A stretch of 64,000 nt of DNA from Nitrososphaerota archaeon (GTDB taxonomy: Archaea > Thermoproteota > Nitrososphaeria > Nitrososphaerales > JACPRH01): positions 62,001-126,000 of the forward strand of contig JAMCPI010000007.1 in the NCBI GenBank assembly GCA_023379805.1, given 5' to 3'. The notes under the pieces were generated by a model. It was not told the DNA's origin and did no database searches. It saw nothing but the letters and a program-made list of their open reading frames with translations. This document shows positions 34,732 through 43,372 of the stretch, piece after piece (the stretch's first letter is position 1; the number at the start of each line of letters is the position of its first letter). The translations under genes and the position numbers were made by a program.

Positions 34732-35838
34732 TTACTCAACCGCCATTGCTTCTGCCTTCTCGATTACGTAGCAGTTCTCAGGTGGAATGCCCAGGTAGAC
34801 CTTCTCGTTCTTCTCCAGAGTAGTTTGTGATCCGCCGTTTCTGACTTTGACAATATCCTTTCCAACCTCCACGTGGTATTCAACATAGTCGCCTTCGAAC
34901 AGTCTGTTCTTCACGACTCCGCTCAGCACGTTTTCTCCTGCTGGTTTTTCTCTGGTGATGCTGATTTCGTTCCGCCGCATGCTTACCATGACTTCGCTCT
35001 CGCCTTTCAGTGCTTCGGGTACTTTGCAGTAAAGCGATCCTATTGTCGTGTCTATCTGTGTCAGGCCCTTCTTTGTTGTGATGTCTGTCTGTTTTCCTAG
35101 GAAGATGTTCATTCGGCAGAGGAAGCCGGCGACGAACCTGTTAGGCGGGTTGTTGTAGAGGTCAACCGGTTTGCCTGTGGCGGCGATCTGTCCTCTTCTC
35201 ATCAAGGCGACCTCGTCGCTTAGGGCCATTGCTTCAAGCCTGTCGTGGGTTACATAGATGGTGGTGACTTTGATTGTGCGTTGTAGCTCCTTCAACTCAG
35301 TCCTCATCCGCTCCCTCAATCTGTTGTCGAGGTTGCTCAGTGGCTCGTCGAGGAGCAGAACTTTAGGTTCATAGACGAGTGCGCGAGCCAGCGCGACTCG
35401 CTGCTGCTGTCCTCCGCTGAGGTTGGGTGCTGGTCTCTTCTCTAGTCCTTGGAGGCCGACGAGTTCAAGGCTGGCCTTCACCCGCTTCTCAATCTCGTTC
35501 TTCGGCGTGTTTCTTACTTGAAGCGGGTAGGCTACGTTATCGAAGACCGTCATGTGTGGCCAGATGGCGTATGACTGGAACACCATGCCGATGCCTCTGT
35601 TCTCAGGCGGTACTGATTTTTTCTCGGTAGAGGAGAACACTTGGTTTTCTCCGATCCAGATTTCTCCTTCGTCAGGCTCCTCGAGTCCCGCGATGCATCT
35701 CAGGATGGTGGTTTTACCTGAGCCGCTTGGCCCAAGGATTGTGGTGAACATTCCGTCATGTGCAGTGAACGTGACGTTGTCGATTACTTGCTCACTGTCG
35801 AAGCGCTTTTTGAGGGACTCAATCCGAACTTCAGGCAT
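34732..35838 (-). CDS. ABC transporter ATP-binding protein (FbpC/PotA-like)
   Basis: A 368-residue ATPase. Walker A is GPSGSGKTT (about residues 36-44), the signature is LSGGQQQRVALARAL, and Walker B with catalytic Glu is VLLLDEPLSNLD. The H-loop His is in TIYVTHDRLEAMAL. The C-terminal third is a TOBE-type regulatory/substrate-sensing domain. It would power the permease at 32046-33755 together with the binding protein at 30736-31839. It is encoded on the opposite strand, so it needs its own promoter, presumably in the A/T-rich gap upstream (35839-36145). Confidence 0.93.
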   Translation of the reverse strand: MPEVRIESLKKRFDSEQVIDNVTFTAHDGMFTTILGPSGSGKTTILRCIAGLEEPDEGEIWIGENQVFSSTEKKSVPPENRGIGMVFQSYAIWPHMTVFDNVAYPLQVRNTPKNEIEKRVKASLELVGLQGLEKRPAPNLSGGQQQRVALARALVYEPKVLLLDEPLSNLDNRLRERMRTELKELQRTIKVTTIYVTHDRLEAMALSDEVALMRRGQIAATGKPVDLYNNPPNRFVAGFLCRMNIFLGKQTDITTKKGLTQIDTTIGSLYCKVPEALKGESEVMVSMRRNEISITREKPAGENVLSGVVKNRLFEGDYVEYHVEVGKDIVKVRNGGSQTTLEKNEKVYLGIPPENCYVIEKAEAMAVE

Positions 35839-36145
35839 AATGTTTCTTTCTAAGTTGCGTTTTAGCTTGGCTTTTAACTTTAACTCTTTCTGGGTTCTAA
35901 AGATTATAGATCGTGGCGCTTCTCATCATATAGTGAGATTTTTTGTAATGTCTCTCTTCTTCTGGTCTTGATAAATATGGGTGTTATAGAGATTGCGGTT
36001 ATGATCGCATGCTTCTCATAATCATTTTATGTTTATCGGTGAATATTTTCTATTCATGCTTCCACCGTTGATCTTTGATCGCAACCGGTCGTACACGTGG
36101 AACAATAATAATTGTTCAGCAATCCTTTACTCGAGACAAAAATAA
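35839..36145. other. A/T-rich divergent promoter region, no gene seen
   Basis: A gap of 307 nt between the ABC ATPase (minus) and the secreted propeller gene (plus). It is clearly A/T-rich, with several T-tracts and TATA-like stretches on both strands. A 7-bp hairpin, GAACAAT-AATA-ATTGTTC, lies at 36100-36117, about 29 nt before the ATG of the propeller gene, and could be an operator or an mRNA leader element. I see no open frame or RNA gene. Confidence 0.5.
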
Positions 36146-37438
36146 ATGATATCCAAAAGAATTATAGGTGATAATAAAAAAAACCATAGTGTCTTCGTAA
36201 AAAGGATTCTTTCAGTCCCACCCATACTTGCCCTTACGTTCCTGCTCGTCACGCAAGCTTTCGGATACACCTCTATCAACGTCACACCCATAACTATGGG
36301 GTACCACTCAGTACCTGAGTCATCAGGCACCGTATCTTCTAGAGCCTACTCCGGCGTCTACTGGATGGTATCTGATTACACAGGCCGACCCGAGCAAACT
36401 TCTGTATACGCTGTGAACAGTAAAGGCAACACATTAGGTCGGTTCCCAGTGCAGGGTGCGTCAAACTGGAACTGGGAGGACATCGCTATCGATGCAAACA
36501 ACAACTTATGGGTTTGCGATATCGGCGATAATAACGCTGTGCGGAGTAGCTACAAACTCTACAAGGTTCCAGAGCCGAATCCTTACGGCGGTTCACGCAC
36601 AGTTTACCCGTCTGCCACCTACTGGTTCAGATTACCTGATGGATCAGCGGATATGGACAGTTGCTTCATCTGGCAAGGCACCCCCTACCTAATCACCAAC
36701 AGCCCGTCACCAAGACTGTACAAACTTCCTTACCTAGATTCGTCTAAAACAGTTACTGCGCAGCTACTCGCCACCTGGCATAAAGACGGCTACATCGGAG
36801 GTGCGGACATTTCCGCGGATGGAAAAAGATTAGCGCTTGCCGCAATCTACAGCGACAACCAGTGGATAATAGAGAGATCATCCTCCTCCGGTAGCGTAGC
36901 TGACTTCTTCACCTCCCCATCCCGTGAATGGAAGATCCACTTCCATAACGGTCAAGGCGAAGGCATCACATTCGTCAACGGCAAATACGACTTTGTCACA
37001 GTCAGCGAGAGCGGAGGTATGTGGCTAGTAACACAATCTATGTACGGCAGCTCTGGACCCACCTCCACAACTACTACTACCACCACAACAACCGCGTCAA
37101 CGTCAAACAAGGCGTACAAATTGTACTTTGAAGGATACGACTACGATAACGCTAAAGAGGTGACAATCACCCTTAACGGGAAGGTTGTTGCCAGCTTACC
37201 TTCAACTTACATGTCCGGAAACAACAACGCATGGATCAGCTACTCAATGTACATAACAGGCAGCGTAATATCGGGGACAAACACGTTAATCTTTAAGCAG
37301 AGCATCTACTCCTCCTGCGTCAGAAACCTCCGTATAGTCGAAACATCAAGCGGACAAACCATATACAGCTACTCATCGCAAAGATGCATCACCGCAGGCA
37401 GTACCCCCTCGGTAAGCTACACGTTCAACGCATCTTAG
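36146..37438 (+). CDS. Secreted beta-propeller-like protein with Thr-rich linker
   Basis: A 430-residue exported protein. Residues about 18-40 are a signal peptide (ILSVPPILALTFLLVTQAFG). Residues about 45-295 have YWF/W-rich strands and short repeats (WEDIAIDANNNLWVCDIGDNN, IGGADISADGKRLALA, EGITFVNGKYDFVTVSE), suggesting a propeller. A poly-Thr linker (about 306-316) leads to a C-terminal beta-sandwich (about 320-430) with four Cys-linked strands, perhaps a carbohydrate-binding module. There is no C-terminal membrane helix, in contrast to the other surface proteins here, so it is released or bound by the lectin-like part. Function unknown. Confidence 0.78.
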   Translation: MISKRIIGDNKKNHSVFVKRILSVPPILALTFLLVTQAFGYTSINVTPITMGYHSVPESSGTVSSRAYSGVYWMVSDYTGRPEQTSVYAVNSKGNTLGRFPVQGASNWNWEDIAIDANNNLWVCDIGDNNAVRSSYKLYKVPEPNPYGGSRTVYPSATYWFRLPDGSADMDSCFIWQGTPYLITNSPSPRLYKLPYLDSSKTVTAQLLATWHKDGYIGGADISADGKRLALAAIYSDNQWIIERSSSSGSVADFFTSPSREWKIHFHNGQGEGITFVNGKYDFVTVSESGGMWLVTQSMYGSSGPTSTTTTTTTTTASTSNKAYKLYFEGYDYDNAKEVTITLNGKVVASLPSTYMSGNNNAWISYSMYITGSVISGTNTLIFKQSIYSSCVRNLRIVETSSGQTIYSYSSQRCITAGSTPSVSYTFNAS

Positions 37439-37655
37439 CGCAACAAGATAGTTACACTGTGGACCCTAGTCTGCCAGATGAGCATGAAGTCAAGGCGGGC
37501 TAGGTGACATTTTTTGGCAGTTTTAATTCGTCGAATAAGTGGTGTGCGCATTGTAGGTTAACTGGGTATGCAGATGCGCTGCTTCTGTCTTGCTGGTGGA
37601 TTGTTTTCTGCTTCAGTAAAGTAAAGATTAAAAGCCCTTCGGCTGTCCTTTGTGA

Positions 37656-38846
37656 GTGATCAGTTTGTTCTTCATTGGTGAAGCACTCGTAGGCGAGGGT
37701 AATGAGGTTGCGCACATCGATCTCATGATCGGTGATAAGGAGGGGCCTGTTGGCCAGGCGTTTGCGAACGGTTTTACGCAGCTCTCCGCCGGACATACTC
37801 CTCTCCTAGCTGTTATTCGGCCTAACCTGCCGCCTAAACCCTTTACTCTGATTACTCCCAAGGTTACTGTCAAAGATATGGAGCAGGCCTCCAAGATATT
37901 CGGTCCGGCTCAAGCGGCTGTCGCCAAGGCGGTTGCTGACGCTGTTGAAGAGGGAGTTGTGCCGCAGGATCAGATTGAGAATCTTGTCATCGTCATAAGC
38001 GTCTTCATTCACCCTGAGGCTGCTGACTACCGGAAAATCTATCACTACAATTACGGAGCTACGAAGCTCGCGTTGAAACGGGCGCTCCAGAACTATCCGT
38101 CGCTAGAAAAGATAATCTATGATAAGGACAGGGCGAAACACCCGATAATGGGCTTCAGAGTTCCACGCCTATGGATGCGGCCTTACCTGCAGATTGCGCT
38201 GGATAACCCCGACATCGAATCAGCCAAGAAGGTGATATCCCAGCTTCCGAAGAGCGACCGTATACTGCTCGAAGCCGGTACACCGCTCATAAAGAAGTAT
38301 GGGCTCAAAGTCATCCGAGATATCCGTGAGGCAAACCAAGATGTCTTCATTATAGCTGATTTGAAGACGCTTGACGTCGGTCAGGTCGAAGCTGACATCG
38401 CCTTCAACGAAACTGCTGATGCAGTAGTCGCATCAGGCTTGGCGTCCAAAGCAACTCTCGAGAAGTTCGTCTACGAGGCGAGACGACTCGGCATCTACTC
38501 AGCTATAGATATGATGGACGTCGAGGATCCGCTGGCAGTCCTGAAGGGCTTGAAGGAGACCCCAGATATCGTAATCCTCCATCGAGGCATCGATGAAGAG
38601 GCGGGGGGAAAGGCAAAGTGGCAGATCATCCAGAAGGTCAAGACCGAACTCGCTGACAAGAAGCTCTACGTCGCAGTCGCCGGAGGCATTAACGCCGAGA
38701 CCGCTAAGGAAGCTATCGACAAAGGCGCTGATATACTGATAGTCGGCCGCTACATCACTCAGTCAAAGGATGTGGAGCGCGCAGCCCGTGAACTCCTCAC
38801 CATCGTCGGCGAAGACATCGACCAATTCAGAGTCCACGTAGAGTAA
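37656..38846 (+). CDS. fae-hps: Bifunctional formaldehyde-activating enzyme / 3-hexulose-6-phosphate synthase
   Basis: A 396-residue fusion of two one-carbon enzymes. Fae (residues about 1-165) joins formaldehyde to tetrahydromethanopterin; its active-site region [21 protein letters not shown]-type N-terminus is clear. Hps (about 170-396) joins formaldehyde with ribulose 5-phosphate or, in archaea, runs backwards to supply ribulose 5-phosphate. Hps marks are [25 protein letters not shown], and [21 protein letters not shown]. Start is GTG at 37656; a TTG three codons on is possible. The same fusion occurs in methanogens and other archaea. A hairpin follows the stop. Confidence 0.96.
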   Translation: MISLFFIGEALVGEGNEVAHIDLMIGDKEGPVGQAFANGFTQLSAGHTPLLAVIRPNLPPKPFTLITPKVTVKDMEQASKIFGPAQAAVAKAVADAVEEGVVPQDQIENLVIVISVFIHPEAADYRKIYHYNYGATKLALKRALQNYPSLEKIIYDKDRAKHPIMGFRVPRLWMRPYLQIALDNPDIESAKKVISQLPKSDRILLEAGTPLIKKYGLKVIRDIREANQDVFIIADLKTLDVGQVEADIAFNETADAVVASGLASKATLEKFVYEARRLGIYSAIDMMDVEDPLAVLKGLKETPDIVILHRGIDEEAGGKAKWQIIQKVKTELADKKLYVAVAGGINAETAKEAIDKGADILIVGRYITQSKDVERAARELLTIVGEDIDQFRVHVE

Positions 38847-38874
38847 GCAAGCAGCGGCAACAGCAACGCAAAAA

Positions 38875-38905
38875 GAGTAACGGATGGACTCAGCATCTGT
38901 TACTC
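38875..38905 (+). terminator. 12-bp hairpin after fae-hps
   Basis: GAGTAACGGATG-GACTCAG-CATCTGTTACTC forms a 12-bp stem (one G-U pair) with a 7-nt loop, 29 nt past the stop. It probably ends or protects the fae-hps mRNA. Confidence 0.55.
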
Positions 38906-39065
38906 AGCCAACGTTCGCGCCGCAAGCCTAATTCAGCCAAACGAGAAGAGTAATAGAGTGGCTAATAATATCTGGTTGGCTTAGCGTGGCTAGTTTTCCG
39001 GTTAGCTGGTTTGATCTTAAATATTGTTTGACCGTATTTCTGCATGCTGATAGGGTCGATACGGT

Positions 39066-39512
39066 TTGGGGGATGAGTTTCGCGTGGATCTCGGGGCTGT
39101 TCTGGGTGAGTTTAGACTCTTGGTGGCTGTCTCAGGAATTCTCTTCGGTTTCCTCCTTAATGTTTCATCGACCCGGTTGATAGAGCGGGCTGAGGAGCAG
39201 GTTGTTCTGGTGCTGGCCCTGTCGTTCGCGGCGGTGTCTGTTGTGATCTTTCTTCTTCCAGTGATGTATCATCATCTGCATAGCTTCCCGTTAACTGAGG
39301 CGGAGGCGACAAAGATCTACTACAGAAGTCACCGTTTTGCTCTCTGGGGTTTGACCGCCTTAATCATAGCAATCTACTTCTCACTAATACTATCATTCTA
39401 CCCTCTGATGGGGTACGGATCGTACATGGTTGCAACGCTTATCATGATAGTGCCTGCAATTCTCTTCATATTGCGGAAGGTGCAGATGCCCACGTCTCGA
39501 CTTAAGCGATGA
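39066..39512 (+). CDS. DUF6328-like four-helix membrane protein
   Basis: A 148-residue membrane protein. After an acidic N-terminus come a helix ending LLVAVSGILFGFLLNV, a second (EEQVVLVLALSFAAVSVVIFLLPVMYHHLH), and two more after a charged loop (SHRFALWGLTALIIAIYFSLIL, YGSYMVATLIMIVPAILFIL). The pattern EFRLLVAVSGILFGFLL plus VMYHHL matches the DUF6328 family (function unknown). The TTG at 39066 and a downstream GTG are both possible starts. It is followed by the dodecin gene 96 nt further on. Confidence 0.75.
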   Translation: MGDEFRVDLGAVLGEFRLLVAVSGILFGFLLNVSSTRLIERAEEQVVLVLALSFAAVSVVIFLLPVMYHHLHSFPLTEAEATKIYYRSHRFALWGLTALIIAIYFSLILSFYPLMGYGSYMVATLIMIVPAILFILRKVQMPTSRLKR

Positions 39513-39608
39513 TGGGCCTGTTGAGGTTACGTTGAGGTGGCCGATATTTTTCTGGAAGGGGTAACCCTTTTTACTTTAGAACGCCTTCTACTCTTGGTGT
39601 CCGATTAA

Positions 39609-39839
39609 TTGGTTTACAAATTAATCGAGGTCGTAGGAATATCAGAGAAGGGCTTTGATGAAGCGGCGAAGGACGCTGTTGAGGTTGCGAGCAAAACTGT
39701 GCATGGCATAATCTGGGCTGAGGTCAATAGTCTCCACATGAAGGTTCACGAAGACAATTCTGTGGAGTATCAGGCCCGGATGAAGATAGGTTTCGAAGTG
39801 AAACCGGAGTATAAGGAACCGGGGCATCTGCACCATTAG
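39609..39839 (+). CDS. Dodecin-family flavin-binding protein
   Basis: A 76-residue protein with a dodecin layout: VYKLIEVVGISEKGFDEAAKDAVEVASKTVHGIIWAEVNSL, then a strand pair ending RMKIGFEVK. Dodecins assemble as hollow 12-mers that store or buffer flavins or CoA. The binding Trp is in IIWAEV. The C-terminus ends HLHH. Start is TTG; the adjacent A/T stretch may hold a TATA-like box. The next gene starts 11 nt after the stop. Confidence 0.88.
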   Translation: MVYKLIEVVGISEKGFDEAAKDAVEVASKTVHGIIWAEVNSLHMKVHEDNSVEYQARMKIGFEVKPEYKEPGHLHH

Positions 39840-39850
39840 GAGATGCGCAA

Positions 39851-40030
39851 ATGGTCTCTCAGAGAACAATCGGGGATCACATAGTCTATCTGTGTGATGA
39901 ATGCGGCTTCGGCTACTCTAATCTGGAGACCGCGCAGGAGTGTCAGGATTACTGCTCAACACATAACGCCTGCTCCTTCGAGATTACGCAGAACGCGATT
40001 TACCGTCCCCAAAACAGTCGAGCGGTTTAA
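39851..40030 (+). CDS. 59-residue zinc-binding microprotein
   Basis: A short ATG-initiated frame ending TAA at 40028-40030. It reads YLCDECGFGYSNLETAQECQDYC, then STHNACSFEIT. The Cys pairs CxxC and CxxxC, with a later His and Cys, indicate one or two zinc sites. Comparable small zinc-ribbon proteins with a CDECGFGYxxxETAxECxxYC pattern recur in archaeal genomes. It is coupled to dodecin (11-nt gap), so both are probably expressed together. Function unknown. Confidence 0.75.
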   Translation: MVSQRTIGDHIVYLCDECGFGYSNLETAQECQDYCSTHNACSFEITQNAIYRPQNSRAV

Positions 40031-40097
40031 ACAAACACGGAAGGAAGAAAGAAAGACGGATAAACAGATATAGTGAAATTGCTTCACACGGGATAAA

Positions 40098-41021
40098 ATG
40101 ATGCGTGCAGCTCACACGGCGGAGCATCTCTTCGCCGGTAGCCTTCGAATTCTTCAGCCCAGCATCAAGGTTGTAAAGGTGGATCAGTCAGAGGGTAGGA
40201 ACAGCCTCTTCATCGAGGCTGAACGCCTAGATTGGGATACTGTATTAGGTGCTGAGAAGCGGGCGAATCAAGCTATTTCAGAGAACCGTGTTGTTCGGGA
40301 GCACTTCTTTCCTTCACTTGAAGATGCTAAGCAGCGTTTTCCTGGGCTCCGCGCAATGGAGGAGCGTATCAGCGGTGAGGTGCGTGTCGTTGAAATTGAA
40401 GGTTATGATTACGCCGCTTGCAGCCAGGAGCATGCGCCTAGCTCGGGTGAGTGCGGTTTCTTTCTGGTTACTCGCGTTGTGAAGGCGGGTCAGAAGGGCT
40501 TCCAGATCGATTTCGCGGTGGGTGACGAGGCTAAGGTGAAGGCTCTTGAGTTGTCAAAAATCACCCTCAGCGTCGCCGATATTCTGGGTGCACCGCTTGG
40601 TTCTGTGGAGAAGACCGCTGAGAACATGTTGAGTGAGCTAAGCGGTTTGAGGCGAAGGTTTGCGTCTATGTCTGAGCAGGCGGCTGAGGAGATACCGGTC
40701 ACTGAGCGCAGCGGCATCAAAATCTACTCGAAGATCTTTGAGGGGCTTGACATTAAACGGTTGATGAAGAAGGTTGGGGAGATCACTGAGCAGCAGGCTA
40801 AGGCTGTGGTGCTTGTCGCGAACGTGGCTGAGGCGGATGTGACCGTGGTTTTAGCGAGGAGCAAGGATATTGGTTTCGACGCCGGATCTCTTCTCCGCTC
40901 TGTTCTAGGCAGGTACGGTGGTCGAGGTGGAGGTAGGCCTGAGTTTGCTTCTGGTCGCGTTGAGCGGTCAAATGTTGAGGCGGTCTTCCGAGATCTTCTG
41001 AAAGAGGTCTCCTCTAGCTGA
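40098..41021 (+). CDS. AlaX-type alanyl-tRNA editing protein with DHHA1 domain
   Basis: A 307-residue trans-editing protein that removes wrongly attached amino acids (Ser/Gly) from tRNA-Ala. Zinc ligands are His6, His10 (HTAEH) and Cys108, His112 (CSQEH). The editing domain covers about residues 1-165. A coiled-coil linker (about 170-200) leads to a DHHA1 domain with VVLVANVAEADVTVVLARS and GGRGGGRPEFASG, as in the C-terminus of alanyl-tRNA synthetase. The classic synthetase core is absent. It is co-directional with the zinc microprotein and converges on a YkgJ-type gene. Confidence 0.88.
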   Translation: MMRAAHTAEHLFAGSLRILQPSIKVVKVDQSEGRNSLFIEAERLDWDTVLGAEKRANQAISENRVVREHFFPSLEDAKQRFPGLRAMEERISGEVRVVEIEGYDYAACSQEHAPSSGECGFFLVTRVVKAGQKGFQIDFAVGDEAKVKALELSKITLSVADILGAPLGSVEKTAENMLSELSGLRRRFASMSEQAAEEIPVTERSGIKIYSKIFEGLDIKRLMKKVGEITEQQAKAVVLVANVAEADVTVVLARSKDIGFDAGSLLRSVLGRYGGRGGGRPEFASGRVERSNVEAVFRDLLKEVSSS

Positions 41022-41028
41022 ACTGACA

Positions 41029-41409
41029 CTATTGATGCTTTAGCAGAGCCTGTCTCGTTTTTCGACACACTTTTTCTGAGGCATCCATCTTATTTTTCGA
41101 ACTCTCTTTTCTCTGCTTGTAACTTTCTATCTTTTTTATCATTCCTTGGAACCTTCTTTCTTTAGTGTCGCAGAAGAAGGCTCTGCATGATGCGGGTCTG
41201 TTCTTGTGCACCCCGCATTTCTTGTCTTTGAGATAGATGCACTCCTCATCTTTGTTGTGGGCTAAAATGTTCGCTCCGACCGTTTCAGCCTCTTCAAAAT
41301 CATCTATGTACTCGTCAAACACTGTTTTGTATCTTCCTGACTTGTATTCGTCCTCGGTCAGGTTAACGAAGAATATTCTGCAGCAGACTCCGCACTGGGC
41401 GCAGTTCAT
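41029..41409 (-). CDS. YkgJ-family cysteine-cluster protein
   Basis: A 126-residue protein beginning CAQCGVCCRIFFVNLTEDE, with later CIYLKDKKCGVHKNRPASCRAFFC. These eight cysteines are the YkgJ/zinc-iron-chelating (CxxCxxCC ... CxxH...PxxCR) signature, thought to bind Zn or an Fe-S cluster. The C-terminal 35 residues are basic and helical. Such proteins occur beside many unrelated genes and have no firm role. It converges on the AlaX gene with a gap of 7 nt. Confidence 0.9.
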   Translation of the reverse strand: MNCAQCGVCCRIFFVNLTEDEYKSGRYKTVFDEYIDDFEEAETVGANILAHNKDEECIYLKDKKCGVHKNRPASCRAFFCDTKERRFQGMIKKIESYKQRKESSKNKMDASEKVCRKTRQALLKHQ

Positions 41410-41666
41410 TATTATGTTGATACCATTGTTATTATTCGCGAATCTCCCGAATATGCCTATTTGTAGTGAAGCATCTTAACAGGCTAAGACTGTTTAACCG
41501 GGCCTACCTACCTATTTTTCATTGAACTTGACTAACCGTTTAAGGAAGTAGCCGGTTAGGGTGCGTTGAGAAAACTATAACTCGCCTATTTCCAAGCTGG
41601 TAACGATATATAATGCGTCTGAATGAGGTTGAGACGTAAGGAAGAAGAGGAAGCGGATCCTGCTGC

Positions 41667-42989
41667 ATGGTCAAGATAGATGAGTTAGGTGATTGGCGGC
41701 GTACCCATAGATCAGTAGACCTTAGCCCTAAGCTTGAGGGTGAAAAGGTTACCGTGATGGGCTGGGTCTCAAGTATCAGGCGGCAGGGCGGCATCATCTT
41801 TCTTATCCTGCAGGATAGTGCGGGCGTAGTCCAAGTTACTGTTAAAAGTGGAAAGACACCCGAGCCGGTTCTTAAACGGGTTGAAACGCTCACGCCGCAC
41901 TCCGTGGTTGCGGTTAAAGGCACGGTTAAGGCAATAGACAAGGCGCCTAACGGTGCTGAAGTAATCCCTGAAGAGATGCATGTGCTGAACATCGCCACTA
42001 AAAATCCGCCGTTCAGCCTCTTCGGAGGAGAGCTTCCTAATATCGATAAGAGACTTGATATCCGCTCACTTGAGCTTCGCAGACCTAAGGCTCAAGCCAT
42101 CTTCAAAATTAGGCACGCCGCGCTCGCGGCGATACGGGAGTTTTTGAGCAGCACAGGTCACCTTGAGGTTCAAACCTCGAAGATTATTGCGTCAGCCACC
42201 GAAGGAGGCGCATCGCTCTTCCCTGTCCTCTACTATGACAAAGAGGCGTTCCTAGTTCAGAGCCCGCAGCTGTACAAGGAGCAGCTCACAATGAGCTTTG
42301 AGAAGGTCTTCGAGATTGGCCCTGTCTTCAGAGCCGAGCCTTCACGAACCCTTAGACATTTAGCGGAGATAATCTCCATAGATGTTGAGGAAGCCTATGT
42401 TTCCTACACCGATGTGATGGAGACTCTTGAGGAGCTTGTCCACCACACCATGAAGACTGTTGCTGAGAAATGCCGGAGTGATCTGAAGGAGCTAGGGGTC
42501 GAGGTTGAAATCCCGCGGCTGCCGTTCAAACGGTTAACCTACTCCGAGGCTATCGATATACTGTACGATGCGGGTGATCGAACCGCTTGGGGTGAGGATA
42601 TTTCGACCGCGGCGACCAAGAAGATCAGCGAAATCTTCCCCGGCTTCTACTTTATAACCGACTGGCCTACAGACGCTAAACCCTTCTACATCAAGCCGAG
42701 AACAGATAAGCCGGAGATAAGCGAATCATTCGATCTGATGAAGGGATCTCTTGAGATTTCGTCAGGCGGAACTAGGCTAAGCTCCAAGAAGCTTCTGACC
42801 AAGCGTCTTAAGGAGCAGGGGTTGAAGCCTAGGACATTCGAGTATCACCTGAAGCTGTTCGACTACGGTATGCCGCCTCACGCCGGCTTCGGAATGGGGC
42901 TTGACAGACTCATGATGGTAATCACCAAAGAAGAGAACATTAGAGAAGTCACCCTCTTCCCACGCGACCGGCTACGCCTGTCACCGTGA
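41667..42989 (+). CDS. aspS: Aspartyl-tRNA synthetase, probably non-discriminating
   Basis: A 440-residue class II synthetase. The anticodon domain (about 1-110), motif 2 (FRAEPSRTLRHLAE) and motif 3 (GFGMGLDRLMMV) are intact. At the two positions that distinguish Asp-only enzymes (Trp and Lys in the Thermococcus enzyme) this protein has Ser35 (GWVSSIRR) and Pro94 (DKAPNGAEV); the Lys-to-Pro change matches the published non-discriminating pattern. It would charge both tRNA-Asp and tRNA-Asn with Asp, the latter being amidated by GatCAB encoded directly downstream. The start is ATG at 41667. Confidence 0.95.
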   Translation: MVKIDELGDWRRTHRSVDLSPKLEGEKVTVMGWVSSIRRQGGIIFLILQDSAGVVQVTVKSGKTPEPVLKRVETLTPHSVVAVKGTVKAIDKAPNGAEVIPEEMHVLNIATKNPPFSLFGGELPNIDKRLDIRSLELRRPKAQAIFKIRHAALAAIREFLSSTGHLEVQTSKIIASATEGGASLFPVLYYDKEAFLVQSPQLYKEQLTMSFEKVFEIGPVFRAEPSRTLRHLAEIISIDVEEAYVSYTDVMETLEELVHHTMKTVAEKCRSDLKELGVEVEIPRLPFKRLTYSEAIDILYDAGDRTAWGEDISTAATKKISEIFPGFYFITDWPTDAKPFYIKPRTDKPEISESFDLMKGSLEISSGGTRLSSKKLLTKRLKEQGLKPRTFEYHLKLFDYGMPPHAGFGMGLDRLMMVITKEENIREVTLFPRDRLRLSP

Positions 42990-43049
42990 CAACAGTAGCG
43001 ATAATGATGATGGTGACAATTATTATTATGGGGTGCTTGGAGGATCAAG

Positions 43050-43370
43050 TTGACTAAGAAGAAGACTCCGCAGCGGCAGCGGCAGGAACAGTTCATCTCG
43101 GAGAAGGAGGTTGAGCACCTCGCCGAGCTAGCTAAGCTTGAGCTCTCCAAAAAAGAGTTTACGAAGCTCCGCGGAGAACTGAACGAGATCCTCGGTTACT
43201 TCAGGTTGATTGATGAGGTTGACACAGAAAACGTTCCACCCACGTATCATGTGCAGGATCTTGTTAACGTTCTAAGAGATGACGTGCCTGCGCCTCAGCA
43301 GCCTGACGTGCTTCTGGAGGATGCTCCGCAGAAGAAGGATCGCTTCATCAAGGCCCCGAAGATGATTTAG
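43050..43370 (+). CDS. gatC: Asp/Glu-tRNA amidotransferase subunit C
   Basis: A 106-residue GatC. Core family features are VEHLAELAKLELSKKEFTKLRGELNEILGYFRLIDEVDTENVPPTYHV, here divided at about residues 22-69, and the C-terminal PQKKDRFIKAPKMI. GatC holds GatA and GatB together and stabilises GatA. Start is TTG at 43050, with GGAGG seven nt upstream. It ends 2 nt before gatA. Confidence 0.93.
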   Translation: MTKKKTPQRQRQEQFISEKEVEHLAELAKLELSKKEFTKLRGELNEILGYFRLIDEVDTENVPPTYHVQDLVNVLRDDVPAPQQPDVLLEDAPQKKDRFIKAPKMI

Positions 43371-43372
43371 CG

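Noticed and set aside
30736-35838. Definite ferric iron transporter
   Set aside because: The fold fits, but the paired Tyr iron ligands are not seen in the binding protein, so the substrate is left open.
37060-37095. ACT/ACC triplet repeat as a regulatory or phase-variable repeat
   Set aside because: It is the in-frame poly-Thr linker of the secreted protein, with mixed codons, so ordinary low complexity explains it.
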